A DNA stretch of 64,000 nucleotides from Roseburia_D sp964388945 (GTDB lineage: Bacteria; Bacillota; Clostridia; Lachnospirales; Lachnospiraceae): contig CAYMCM010000001.1 of NCBI GenBank assembly GCA_964388945.1, forward strand, positions 25,847-89,846, read 5' to 3'. Position numbers and translations under genes: made by a program. This document shows positions 52,065 to 61,344 of this stretch, piece by piece. Position 1 is the first letter of the stretch; every line of letters starts with the position of its first letter. The notes under the pieces were generated by a model. The model had not been told where the DNA came from. It saw nothing but the letters and a program-made list of their open reading frames with translations, and made no database searches.

Positions 52065-53808
52065 CACGTTCCTCCTTCTTTTCAAACTGGGAATAATAGA
52101 TTTCCTGATAAACCTCACAGTTTTCTAAAAGTTCTTCATGCGTACCGATACCTGCTATCACTCCGTCATCCAATACAACGATCTCATCCGCGTAAAGGAT
52201 CGAAGACGCGCGCTGTGTCACAATGAACACGGTCGGTTTTTCTTTCATGCCGCGGATTGCTTTTCTAAGCGCCGCATCTGTTGCAAAATCAAGTGCGGAC
52301 GCACTGTCGTCTAAAATCAGGATCTCCGGTTTTTTCATCAATGCCCTTGCGATCGTAAGACGCTGTTTCTGTCCGCCGGAGAGATTTCTTCCTCCCTGCT
52401 CGATTTTTGCATCAAGCCCGCCTTCTTTTTTCTCTACAAATTCTTTAGACTGGGAAATGGAAAGTGCTTCCCACATTTCTTCCTCGGTCGCGTCACGCCT
52501 GCCCCAGCTTAAATTTTCCCGGATTGTTCCTTTGAACAGAACCGCTTTTTGCATGACAATACCGACTTTATCCCGAATTTCATCTTTTGTATATGTTTTT
52601 ACGTCTTTTCCGTCAACAAGAACACTTCCTCTGGTCGCATCATAAAAACGAGGGATCAGATGCACCAGACTGGATTTTCCTGATCCGGTTCCGCCGATGA
52701 TGCCAACTGTCTGTCCTTTTTTCACGGAAAAATCAATATCACTTAAAGCTTCCGCTCCGGCACCCGCATAGCTCAATCCGACATTTTTAAATTCAACTGC
52801 CAGATCGCTCTTTGCATTTTTGTTTTCTGCGTCAGCCTTCTTGCCTGCTTCTGTAAACTCCATCGAAGATCTCATATCGAGCACCACCGCGATACGGTTG
52901 ATGCACGCACCTGCCTTTGTCAATGTCACGATCAGGTTTGCCAGCTTGATAAGCTCGACTAAGATCTGGGACATATAATTGACAAGTGCCACGACCTCGC
53001 CCTGTGTGATCACTCCGGTATCCACCCGAACCGCTCCGGTATAAATGAGTACCACCGTTGCCACATTGATGATAACATAAGTCACCGGATTCATCAGTGC
53101 AGAAATCTTTCCGACAAATAACTGCGCCGCTGTCAGTCCTTCGTTTTTCTCCCTGAAACTTTCGATCTCGGAATTTTCTTTATTAAACGCACGGATCACA
53201 CGCGCTCCGGTCAGATTTTCTCTTGTAATGCCGAGTACCGCATCCAGCTTTTCCTGTACTTTTTTATAAAGTGGCATGGAGACTGCCATAATGCCGAATA
53301 CTACAACAGCAAGGATCGGGATCGTCACGACAAAGATCATTGCCGCTTTCCAGTCGATCGTAAATGCCATGACCATCGCACCGAATACGATAAACGGCGA
53401 ACGTAAGAACAGGCGCAAAAACATATTGACACCGTTTTGTGCCTGATTGACATCACTGGTCATACGGGTAATGAGCGTGGATGTTCCCACGGTATCCATC
53501 TCCGTGAAGGAAAGGCTCTGAATATGGGAGAACAGCGCGTGACGCAGTCCGGTCGAAAATCCGACTGCCGCTTTCGCCGCAAAATACTGTGCCGTGATCG
53601 AGCACGCCAGACCGACAATTCCAAGTGTGATCAAAAGCAGACACATTCTTATGACATAACTCTTGTCTCCGTTTCCGATACCTGTGTCGATCACCGCCGC
53701 CATGACAAGCGGCACAAACAGTTCAAACGTCGCTTCGAGCATCTTAAAAAGCGGCGCGCAGACACATTCCTTTTTGTATCCTTTTAAATATGCTAATACT
53801 TTTTTCAC
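52057..53808 (-). CDS. ABC exporter subunit with degenerate catalytic site (second heterodimer)
   Basis: The 583-residue half-transporter has six helices, Walker A GGTGSGKSS, signature RNLSGGQKQRLT and Walker B ILILDDSASALD, where Asp replaces the catalytic Glu, and VTQRASS replaces the H-loop His. This is the same asymmetry as in the first pair, so the product should form a heterodimer with the 50310 gene. Probable drug or lipid exporter. Confidence 0.9.
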   Translation of the reverse strand: MKKVLAYLKGYKKECVCAPLFKMLEATFELFVPLVMAAVIDTGIGNGDKSYVIRMCLLLITLGIVGLACSITAQYFAAKAAVGFSTGLRHALFSHIQSLSFTEMDTVGTSTLITRMTSDVNQAQNGVNMFLRLFLRSPFIVFGAMVMAFTIDWKAAMIFVVTIPILAVVVFGIMAVSMPLYKKVQEKLDAVLGITRENLTGARVIRAFNKENSEIESFREKNEGLTAAQLFVGKISALMNPVTYVIINVATVVLIYTGAVRVDTGVITQGEVVALVNYMSQILVELIKLANLIVTLTKAGACINRIAVVLDMRSSMEFTEAGKKADAENKNAKSDLAVEFKNVGLSYAGAGAEALSDIDFSVKKGQTVGIIGGTGSGKSSLVHLIPRFYDATRGSVLVDGKDVKTYTKDEIRDKVGIVMQKAVLFKGTIRENLSWGRRDATEEEMWEALSISQSKEFVEKKEGGLDAKIEQGGRNLSGGQKQRLTIARALMKKPEILILDDSASALDFATDAALRKAIRGMKEKPTVFIVTQRASSILYADEIVVLDDGVIAGIGTHEELLENCEVYQEIYYSQFEKKEERDA

Positions 53809-53834
53809 AATAACCTCCTGTTGCTATTCTTCAG

Positions 53835-54833
53835 CTAACCTTCCCCGCAGATCTCATCGATTTTTTTAAGTTCATCCTCTGTAAATCCCGGTGCTCCAAT
53901 GATCTTCAAATTGTCTAAAATCTGTTCCGGCCTTGAAGCTCCGATCAGCACCGAAGTGACTTCTCCGTCCTTTAAAATCCAGCTTAACGCCATCTGGGCA
54001 AGACTCTGCCCGCGCGCAAGTGCCATATCATTCAATGCCTGTATCTGTTTTTGCCGTTCCTCTGTCAGATCAGACGCATGCAAAAATCTTCCATCTCTGC
54101 TGATACGGCTGTCCTGCGGAATGCCATGCAGATATTTGTCCGTGAGCATCCCCTGTGCAAGCGGCGAAAAAGAGATGATCCCCTTTCCTTCCCGTACTGC
54201 CGCCTGTTTTAACCCGTTTCTTTCAATCGTCCGGTTAAATATATTATAACTATTCTGATTAATTACAAACGGACACTTTAAATCTTTTAAGATTGCGCAT
54301 GCGCGTGTCATCGTTTCTCCATCATAATTAGAAAGCCCGACATACAGTGCCTTTCCGCTTCGCACGATCTGATCGAGTGCGAGCATCGTTTCTTCCAGCG
54401 GCGTATCCGGGTCCATTCTGTGATGATAAAAAATGTCCACATAGTCCAGTCCCATCCGCTTCAGACTCTGATCAATACTTGCGATCAGATATTTTCGGCT
54501 GCCGTGGTCGCCGTAAGGACCCGGCCACATATCATATCCTGCTTTTGTACTAATGAGCAGTTCATCCCGGTAAGCCATAAACTCTTCTTTTAAGATCTTA
54601 CCGAGATTCATCTCTGCGCTTCCATACTCCGGCCCATAATTGTTCGCAAGATCAAAATGTGTGATCCCATTGTCAAACGCAGTAAAACACATCTGCTTCA
54701 TATTATCATAATCGTCTCTGGTTCCAAAATTGTGCCAGAACCCCAGAGAAAGCACCGGAAGTAAAAGCCCGCTTTTTCCAGTGCGGTGATACTGCATCGT
54801 ATCGTATCTTGTTTCTGCTGCCATATAACCCAT
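53835..54833 (-). CDS. Aldo-keto reductase, YghZ/Kv-beta-like
   Basis: The 332-residue NADPH enzyme has the catalytic tetrad: Asp and Tyr in THFDLANNYG, Lys in LISTKAGYDMWPGPYG and His in FYHHRMDPDTP. The motif NNYGPEYGSAE with an extended loop marks the L-glyceraldehyde-3-phosphate reductase/potassium-channel-beta group. It acts on aldehydes such as methylglyoxal. The start follows GGAGG. It sits between ABC and glycosyltransferase genes with short gaps. Confidence 0.9.
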   Translation of the reverse strand: MGYMAAETRYDTMQYHRTGKSGLLLPVLSLGFWHNFGTRDDYDNMKQMCFTAFDNGITHFDLANNYGPEYGSAEMNLGKILKEEFMAYRDELLISTKAGYDMWPGPYGDHGSRKYLIASIDQSLKRMGLDYVDIFYHHRMDPDTPLEETMLALDQIVRSGKALYVGLSNYDGETMTRACAILKDLKCPFVINQNSYNIFNRTIERNGLKQAAVREGKGIISFSPLAQGMLTDKYLHGIPQDSRISRDGRFLHASDLTEERQKQIQALNDMALARGQSLAQMALSWILKDGEVTSVLIGASRPEQILDNLKIIGAPGFTEDELKKIDEICGEG

Positions 54834-54872
54834 TTAAAAATCCTCCTGCTGCTTATTGTTTTTGCTGTTCTT

Positions 54873-56078
54873 TCACGACCGGATGATCCGCAAAATTGCA
54901 TCCAACCGATTCTCCATCCGATGTTTCCCGGCTGCTGCCGCATAGCCGCAGTCCGCAATCCGCTGCAGTTTTTCCTCATCTGCAAGCAGTCTTTTTACCT
55001 GATCCGGCAATTCGAAAAGCCGTTCCAGTTCAAAAAATACCAGTTCCCTCTCATCCGTAAATTCTTCTTTCATATAAAGCGATGTGTCCGATACCACCGC
55101 CGCTCCCGCAAGCATACCGTTGAACACCCGGTCATGGGAACCGTCCTTAAACCAAGTCATCGTATTCAACACGATCTTTGCGTCTGTCATAAGCTTTGGT
55201 ATCTCCTGCGCCGGCACCACGCCGCGGTAATCGAGATTCGGATGGTCGATCCAGTCGCAGACATCCCATCCCGCGCCGTAGAGTGTCACCTTCACGCCAT
55301 GTTCCACTAAGAGTTTTACCGTCATCTCCCGGAAAAAGGATGTGATGTAGGAATCTAAAAAGCGGAGCTTTCTTATCACTTCTCGCAAAATCTCATCGGG
55401 ATAAAAAATACCGATCCCATTTAAATATTCCTCGACCGCCGCTTCCGTCGTTTTGTACGGATGATGCAAAAGATCATCCAAAACCGCCTCTGTCAGACGA
55501 TCCGCGTCAAAATCCGAAAAGCTGCTTAAATCCGGCACCATATGACCAACTACTCCCCTTGACAGACCTCCGGCGTAAAGCACCCCGATACTACGGTCAC
55601 AGATCAGCTTTTTTTCACCGGGCAGTTCCATTCCCGCATGCGGCAGGAAATCCGCCCGCGCGATATTGGGATAAAAACGCCGGATATACGCCGCATGATT
55701 GCGATCCGGGCAGAGCAGCACCGTCTGTTTTGCCGCATAACGAAATATCCCAGAAAAATGAAATGGATGGTCCATCATAACATCAATATAGGGTACCTTA
55801 TAAGCATCCCAGATGTTTCCGATCCCATCCATCTCATAGCGCAATCCCATATTTCCAAACCCGATCGCTGCGGTCACGGGCTTTTCCAGAAAACGGAGCA
55901 GCCCTTCTCTCTCTTTTATTTCCTGTTCTTCATTGATATGTATACACGCTGTATCTTCGCCATGCGTTGTGTGCAGTACATACGCTTCATAACCACGCTC
56001 TCCACAGATACGCAGCATCTCGTCCGTATACAGATCGAGCGTAGAATAAAGCCCTTTAAAAAATATGAAACGAAGCAT
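54873..56078 (-). CDS. Glycosyltransferase-like protein (CgeB/Glyco_trans_1_2 type)
   Basis: The 401-residue protein has a Rossmann-like C-terminal half with VKVTLYGAGWD, LDYRGVVPAQEIPKLMTDAKIVLN and DGSHDRVFNGMLAGAAVVSD, the pattern of the C-terminal glycosyltransferase domain seen in CgeB-type proteins. The N-terminal half is less conserved. The protein is cytoplasmic. It may modify a surface or flagellar glycan, given the CheW gene 24 bases upstream, but the acceptor is unknown. Confidence 0.75.
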   Translation of the reverse strand: MLRFIFFKGLYSTLDLYTDEMLRICGERGYEAYVLHTTHGEDTACIHINEEQEIKEREGLLRFLEKPVTAAIGFGNMGLRYEMDGIGNIWDAYKVPYIDVMMDHPFHFSGIFRYAAKQTVLLCPDRNHAAYIRRFYPNIARADFLPHAGMELPGEKKLICDRSIGVLYAGGLSRGVVGHMVPDLSSFSDFDADRLTEAVLDDLLHHPYKTTEAAVEEYLNGIGIFYPDEILREVIRKLRFLDSYITSFFREMTVKLLVEHGVKVTLYGAGWDVCDWIDHPNLDYRGVVPAQEIPKLMTDAKIVLNTMTWFKDGSHDRVFNGMLAGAAVVSDTSLYMKEEFTDERELVFFELERLFELPDQVKRLLADEEKLQRIADCGYAAAAGKHRMENRLDAILRIIRS

Positions 56079-56102
56079 TGCTCCTCCATCTTAATCAACC
56101 GT

Positions 56103-56555
56103 TTATTCCTGCGGTTTTTCGTCCTGTAACATTTCCTTAATGTTATTTTGTTCTTCCGCTTCAAGCAGCTCATTCACATTCAAAAGCACGATCAGCTTTT
56201 TATTATAATTTGCCACATCTGTCATGAACTTTTCGCTGTTGCTGATCATCTCCGGCATTGGCTGCACATGATCATTATCCACTTCTAAAATCTCATCGAC
56301 TTTTGTAACTTCAAATCCGATCGACATTCCATTCACATCCACAACGACAATGTTCTGGATATCCTCTCTCGGATAACCGAATTTTTCTCCAAGACTGTAG
56401 ATCGGCACGATATTTCCGTGCAGATTGATGATTCCTTTTACACAAGGCAGTGTCTTTGGAATGCTGACTACCTGAACGTGTTCTTCAATAGACTGAACAT
56501 GCTCGATCGGTATTCCGTATTTTACTTCCCCAAGTATAAATGTCAATAACTGCAT
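56103..56555 (-). CDS. cheW: CheW-type chemotaxis coupling protein
   Basis: The 150-residue protein is a single CheW domain: LTFILGEVKYGIPIEHVQSIEE, VKGIINLHGNIVPIYSLGEKFG and VDEILEVDNDHVQPMPE. It links chemoreceptors to CheA. It is away from any cheA or flagellar cluster within this window, so it may be an extra, receptor-specific coupler. The ribosome site AAGGAGG is strong and a promoter is expected in the 90-base gap upstream. The last 20 residues form an acidic tail. Confidence 0.9.
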   Translation of the reverse strand: MQLLTFILGEVKYGIPIEHVQSIEEHVQVVSIPKTLPCVKGIINLHGNIVPIYSLGEKFGYPREDIQNIVVVDVNGMSIGFEVTKVDEILEVDNDHVQPMPEMISNSEKFMTDVANYNKKLIVLLNVNELLEAEEQNNIKEMLQDEKPQE

Positions 56556-56645
56556 AACATTCCCTCCTTGCTACGTACATTCTGTATTTCTTCTTTACTT
56601 TAATAGTACCACGTTTTTTTTCCCTTTTCCACAAAGTTTTCTAAT

Positions 56646-58931
56646 TTATACACTTTGTTTCACGCCGTATTTTTCTTCAAATTCATCCACCGGAACCGGC
56701 TTTGAAAAATAGTAGCCCTGAAACATCTTACATCCCATCTTTGTCAGCATCGCAAGCTGTGTTTCAGTTTCAACGCCCTCTGTGATAACTTCCATTCCCA
56801 GCTTTTTCGCAAGGACAATGATGTTTTCTAAAATCTCCTTGCCCTTCACTTCATTTTCCGAAGCCCGCAGAAATCCCCGATCGATCTTTAATACATCCGC
56901 GCTGATATCCTTTAGCATGTTAAGCGAAGAATATCCGCTTCCAAAATCATCGATCTCGATCTTAAATCCATGCTCCTGCAGACGCTTTAACACCTCTATA
57001 TTCTTTTTGAAATCAGACATAAGCGCTGTCTCTGTGATCTCAAGCTTCAGCCTGTCCGGATCGATCCCGTATTTTTCTGCCAGTCCGGTAAATGTCTCGT
57101 AGACATCGATCAGATAAAAATCTTTTGCCGAGATATTGACGGAAATGTGATACTGTCCGGCACCCTTACGCTTCCATTCTGCAAGCTTTTGTGCCGCCCT
57201 CTCCCAGATATACCGATCCAACTTGTAGACCAGTCCTGATTTTTCCAATATGTCAATAAAGACCGCCGGTGATAAAAGTCCCCGCTCCGGATGCTGCCAG
57301 CGAACCAATGCTTCCGCTCCATATGCCTTCGCTTCCGCGTTCACCTGCGGCTGAAGGAACATCACAAATTCGTTCTGCGTCAATGCCCGCTCAAATTCTC
57401 CGATGATACGCCGTTCTTCGATCGAATGTTTCAAGAGTTCTTCATCATAATAGGCTATGTTGCTGTGATAATCATTTTTTATCGTCTCACTGGCCATATT
57501 CGCCTTGTCACACATAATGCTTATCGGTTCTTCCGTATTCCGGATCTTGTATACACCGCAAAACACATGCAGACGGAAGGAGCTGTTTTCGATCTCTTCC
57601 TGCATTTTTTTCACAATCTCGCAAACCGGTTCCTCTTTAAACTCATCCACCTCCATGCAGACCGCAAACCGATCTCCCTGAAGCCTTGCACACAACGCAT
57701 CTGATCCGGCATAAGAACACATCAGTTCCGCCTGTCTAAGCAGGATGTCATTTCCTTTCTCCAGCCCGAACAGTTCATTGATAAACTTAAAGTCACGGAT
57801 ATTAGTGCACACAATACAATACGCAGTGTCCGGATGTTCATGAATGCGTTTATAAGTATCTGAATAAAACTGTTCCCTGTTTAAAAGCCCAGTCAGACTG
57901 TCATGGGACGCACGGTATTTTTCATGTTCCAGTGACGCGATCTCTTCTGTCCTGTCATTAAAAATAAAATAATCACATACATAATTTTTCTTATCATCAT
58001 AGACACGTTTGTAGGCGATCTCATAATACCGCTTTTGTCCGTTTTCTTCCACCGGCATCTGAAAACACATGGAATCCTCACGTTCCTCTGCATGACACAC
58101 CAGCCAGTCCTGATAGGTTTTCTCCAGCATATCCACTTCACCGTTTACCTGATACAGACTTTTGATCAGCTCATTACAGTAAACGCAGGTTCCACGATTG
58201 TCAAAACAGATGATACCGCTGTTCATATCCCGGATGATCAATGACAATGTATTTTCGATCAGCTCATCCGGCACATAACTAAACGTAAAATAATAAATAA
58301 ACATCGACATAACGCCGAATGCGATCATTGATACATTATAGATCGACTGTGCATGAATGGAAAACATATCAAGCACAAAGGCAAGCACCAGCGCAGAAAG
58401 AATAACTTCATACCGAAAACGGTAAAACTTTGAAACCTTTACGATCATAACGGTATAAGCCAGTATCAAAACAAGTATCAGCACATAACTGTACGCAAAA
58501 TGTGCACGATACAGCAGACTGTCTCTTACGAACTGCAATGCAATCGTATCTTTCGTCATCCCCTCTATGTAAAACATCTGATGTGTCCATGTATTTGCGA
58601 CCAGAAGAACCGTCTCAACGGCAGCATACACACCCAGCAGTCCCTTAATGAACCGGACATCCTCAAACAGTCCAGTATAAGACTGTGTGTAATACATAAG
58701 CAAAAGGAGTAGCCAGTCAAAACACGCAAGCACCAGCCCTTTACACAGTGTCTTTACAAAAATATCCGGCACAAATGTGTATGCCACAAAGATCAATCCG
58801 CAAAGAAATGCCACGCTTTCAAAACAAAATACGATCTTCGCCAGTTTATCACTTCTTTTTTTCGCTTTTATGGCACATATTCCGAGAAACAGGATCTCTA
58901 TGATAATAAATATCCCGTATAACCATTTCAT
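56646..58931 (-). CDS. Membrane GGDEF-EAL protein, probable c-di-GMP phosphodiesterase
   Basis: The 761-residue protein has seven or so membrane helices of the histidine-kinase 7TM type (about 1-225), a PAS domain (about 235-340), a GGDEF domain (about 345-495) and an EAL domain (about 505-755). The GGDEF site reads RLQGDRF, so cyclase activity should be lost. The EAL site is complete: EALVRW, EITETALM, IDDFGSGYSSL and EGVET. It is thus expected to degrade c-di-GMP in response to a membrane or small-molecule signal, opposing the cyclase at 10423. It is upstream of cheW on the same strand. Confidence 0.9.
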   Translation of the reverse strand: MKWLYGIFIIIEILFLGICAIKAKKRSDKLAKIVFCFESVAFLCGLIFVAYTFVPDIFVKTLCKGLVLACFDWLLLLLMYYTQSYTGLFEDVRFIKGLLGVYAAVETVLLVANTWTHQMFYIEGMTKDTIALQFVRDSLLYRAHFAYSYVLILVLILAYTVMIVKVSKFYRFRYEVILSALVLAFVLDMFSIHAQSIYNVSMIAFGVMSMFIYYFTFSYVPDELIENTLSLIIRDMNSGIICFDNRGTCVYCNELIKSLYQVNGEVDMLEKTYQDWLVCHAEEREDSMCFQMPVEENGQKRYYEIAYKRVYDDKKNYVCDYFIFNDRTEEIASLEHEKYRASHDSLTGLLNREQFYSDTYKRIHEHPDTAYCIVCTNIRDFKFINELFGLEKGNDILLRQAELMCSYAGSDALCARLQGDRFAVCMEVDEFKEEPVCEIVKKMQEEIENSSFRLHVFCGVYKIRNTEEPISIMCDKANMASETIKNDYHSNIAYYDEELLKHSIEERRIIGEFERALTQNEFVMFLQPQVNAEAKAYGAEALVRWQHPERGLLSPAVFIDILEKSGLVYKLDRYIWERAAQKLAEWKRKGAGQYHISVNISAKDFYLIDVYETFTGLAEKYGIDPDRLKLEITETALMSDFKKNIEVLKRLQEHGFKIEIDDFGSGYSSLNMLKDISADVLKIDRGFLRASENEVKGKEILENIIVLAKKLGMEVITEGVETETQLAMLTKMGCKMFQGYYFSKPVPVDEFEEKYGVKQSV

Positions 58932-59028
58932 TTAAATTCCCCCAGGTATCGTCATTTTTCGTAATTTTTTCCATTTTTACTTTATCATACCACAGAATCT
59001 GCGGTGACGGATAGATGTTTTTAACAAA

Positions 59029-59060
59029 AAATCCCCGGATCAATCATGATCCGGAGATTT
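59029..59060 (-). terminator. Terminator of the symporter-SseB operon
   Basis: On the minus strand AAATCTCCGGATCA pairs with TGATCCGGGGATTT (one mismatch) around a short loop, followed by TTTGTT. It lies 6 bases after the SseB stop. Confidence 0.85.
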
Positions 59061-59066
59061 CCCTCC

Positions 59067-59498
59067 TTATGCTTTCGCACCCAAAATAATCTGTATCAGC
59101 ATCTTATCCAGCATAAGCGTCCTGTTCCACGGATTGATGATGATCCCATTGATCCCATCCTCTGAAAGTGCCGCTGTAAAAATCTGCTCCATATCTGTTA
59201 AAAATGTTGACATCACGCTTCCGGCGCCTTTTATTTCTTCTTCAAAGCTTGTAAATACCGTCCACCAAGTCTGTCCATCCTCGGTCGTGACCGCCTGCAC
59301 CAGAAACTGTCCGCCGTTTTCCGGCGGCTCAACCGCCAGAACAAACTGTCCTTTTTCTTTCATACGCCTGCGTATCACCGTCAAGGTGTACGCCAGCATC
59401 TCTTCCGATGGTTCTTTTTGCAATGCTGCGATTGCTTCTTCTATTTTCTCGTTGCCCTGTAAGCCCTCATCCATATTTTGATTCTTCTTATCTGTCAT
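59067..59498 (-). CDS. SseB-family protein
   Basis: The 143-residue protein shows the SseB N-terminal domain: an acidic leader, FVLAVEPPENGGQFLVQAVTTEDGQTWWTVFTSFEE and the closing GIIINPWNRTLMLDK. The family is widespread and of unclear function outside its enhanced-serine-sensitivity phenotype in enteric bacteria. It lies 5 bases after the alanine/glycine symporter, under the glycine riboswitch, which fits an amino-acid context. Confidence 0.82.
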   Translation of the reverse strand: MTDKKNQNMDEGLQGNEKIEEAIAALQKEPSEEMLAYTLTVIRRRMKEKGQFVLAVEPPENGGQFLVQAVTTEDGQTWWTVFTSFEEEIKGAGSVMSTFLTDMEQIFTAALSEDGINGIIINPWNRTLMLDKMLIQIILGAKA

Positions 59499-59503
59499 AT
59501 CTT

Positions 59504-60931
59504 TTAATCTTCTATCTCGCCATTTTGATGACGTTTAAAGAAATCTTTCGTCTCTCTTACGACCACACCGCTTAACGCAAACAGTGCGATCATATTCGGC
59601 AGTGCCATCAGTCCGTTAAAAATATCTGCGATCGTCCATACCGCACTTACGGTCATGTACGGTCCGATGAATACTGCAAGTATATAGATCCAGCGGAATA
59701 CCTTGACACATCCCATCTTGCCGCCGCTTAAATATTCCAGACAACGTTCACTATAATAATCCCATCCAAGGATTGTCGTAAAAGCAAAAAATACCAGACA
59801 CAGCATCAGTATAAACGAAGATACTTTTGCCGGGAACGGAAGTCCATGCTGAAATGCATATGTTGTAACCTGCACGCCTTCCAGTCCTTCTACCTGCCAT
59901 GCTCCGGTGAGCACGATGGAAAGTCCGGTGAGTGTACAGATCACGATCGTATCGATAAAGGTTCCTGTCATGCTGACAAGTCCCTGACGCACCGGCTCTT
60001 TTGTCTGTGCCGCTGCTGCTGCGATCGGTGCGCTTCCGAGTCCTGCCTCATTAGAAAAAATACCTCTTGCCACACCTTTTTGCATTGCCACGATCATGCT
60101 TCCGACCGCACCGCCAGTCACTGCTTTCGGTGAAAATGCTGCTTTTACGATCGTCACAAATGCCGCCGGTACTGCCTTAATATTGCAGACTACAAGAATC
60201 AGTACAAATACGATATAGATCACAGCCATAAACGGCACAATGATCTGACTTACATTTGCAATACGCTTCACACCGCCGATCAGCACTGCTGCCACGCAGA
60301 TGGAAAGCACAAGGGAAGCGATGACTACTGACCAGGAATATGATCCTAAAAACGGCAGGAGCTTTACACTGTGTGCATTATTCGGGTCAAAGAAGTTGTT
60401 GACCGCACTGGAAATTCCATTTACCTGACTGAAGGTTCCAATTCCAAAAAGTCCCACGCATACACCAAAGAACGCAAAGACCTTTGCAAGCCATTTCCAT
60501 TTTGTACCCATTCCCTGCTCAATGTAGTAAAATGGTCCGCCGAGACTATGTCCATCTTCTGCCACAACCCTGTATTTCACTGCCAGAAGTCCTTCTGCAT
60601 ATTTCGTTGCCATTCCAAAAAATGCTGCCACTATCATCCAAAAAAGTGCTCCCGGTCCGCCCGCGCAGACTGCGGTTGCGACACCGACGATATTACCGGT
60701 ACCGATCGTTGCACTGAGTGCCGTACAAAGTGCACCAAAGCTTGAGATCTCACCATCTCCGCCTTCCTCATTTTTTACCATCCATTTGAGTGCCAATGGA
60801 AGCTTACGCACTTGAAGAAGTCCCAGACGCACTGTAAGCAGGATTCCGCCTGCCATGATAAGCACCATAAGCGGAACGCCCCAGACAAAGTTATCCACTG
60901 CTCCCAGAAAATCATTGATTGTTTCCCACAT
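59504..60931 (-). CDS. Sodium:alanine/glycine symporter (AGCS family)
   Basis: The 475-residue transporter has about eleven helices and AGCS signatures: GALCTALSATIGTGNIVGVATA, GALFWMIVAAFFGMATKYAEGLLAVKYR and GIFSNEAGLGSAPIAAAAAQT. It imports glycine or alanine with sodium. The ATG at 60931 is behind CAGGAG. A tandem glycine riboswitch and an intrinsic terminator lie in the leader, so glycine controls its expression. The sseB gene follows in the same transcript. Confidence 0.93.
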   Translation of the reverse strand: MWETINDFLGAVDNFVWGVPLMVLIMAGGILLTVRLGLLQVRKLPLALKWMVKNEEGGDGEISSFGALCTALSATIGTGNIVGVATAVCAGGPGALFWMIVAAFFGMATKYAEGLLAVKYRVVAEDGHSLGGPFYYIEQGMGTKWKWLAKVFAFFGVCVGLFGIGTFSQVNGISSAVNNFFDPNNAHSVKLLPFLGSYSWSVVIASLVLSICVAAVLIGGVKRIANVSQIIVPFMAVIYIVFVLILVVCNIKAVPAAFVTIVKAAFSPKAVTGGAVGSMIVAMQKGVARGIFSNEAGLGSAPIAAAAAQTKEPVRQGLVSMTGTFIDTIVICTLTGLSIVLTGAWQVEGLEGVQVTTYAFQHGLPFPAKVSSFILMLCLVFFAFTTILGWDYYSERCLEYLSGGKMGCVKVFRWIYILAVFIGPYMTVSAVWTIADIFNGLMALPNMIALFALSGVVVRETKDFFKRHQNGEIED

Positions 60932-60990
60932 AAAACTGCTCCTGCCTCTCTTTTCTTTTGTCTGCCATATGAAATTTTCCAAAACTCCTG

Positions 60991-61010
60991 AAAAAAATGC
61001 AGGACTGCAT
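60991..61010 (-). terminator. Riboswitch expression-platform terminator
   Basis: On the minus strand ATGCAGTCCTGCAT is a short hairpin followed by TTTTTTT, 60 bases upstream of the symporter start and just after the second aptamer. This position suits transcriptional control by the riboswitch. The stem is short, so a longer alternative fold is probable. Confidence 0.6.
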
Positions 61011-61057
61011 GATCTTAAAAATAGAATGATAGATAAAAAGAATGACTCACATATCCT

Positions 61058-61234
61058 TCTTCTCTGTCCTGTTGCCTGAGAGATTCATACGATTTCGCAT
61101 GTTGCACCTTCGGCCCCCGCTAAACGGGCGTCTCCAGAGAGTCGATCCATTTACAGTTGCACCGGATATCCGGCACCTGAGAGTTTTACTCCTTCGGTAG
61201 ACAAACGTCATTTTCCTGCAAACTTCATCTCGAA
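61058..61234 (-). ncRNA. Tandem glycine riboswitch (gcvT class)
   Basis: Both aptamers are visible on the minus strand. The first has ACCGAAGGAGTAAA, then CTCTCAGGTGCCGG and CTGTAAATGGATCGA. The second begins CTCTCTGGAGACG, then GGCCGAAGGTGCAA, CTCTCAGGCAACAGGACAG and AGAAG. These are the conserved cores of the glycine aptamer, with the usual short linker. It precedes an AGCS symporter, a known target. The two-aptamer form and the following terminator point to transcription control by glycine; whether it turns the gene on or off is not decided by sequence alone. Confidence 0.92.
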
Positions 61235-61258
61235 AATATACATATTACTTTATTACAA

Positions 61259-61287
61259 GTTTTACCATTTATAAAGAGATCCGTCAA
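61259..61287 (-). promoter_or_regulatory. Promoter of the riboswitch-symporter transcript
   Basis: TTGACG (61282-61287) and TAAAAC (61259-61264) on the minus strand are 17 bases apart. The predicted transcript starts near 61252, about 18 bases before the first aptamer. The region 61265-61344 otherwise holds nothing recognisable. Confidence 0.6.
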
Positions 61288-61344
61288 TAGGATTTTTCAG
61301 CTCCCGACTGAATTTTCACTCTGATCCTCCAAAACTCAAAGATC

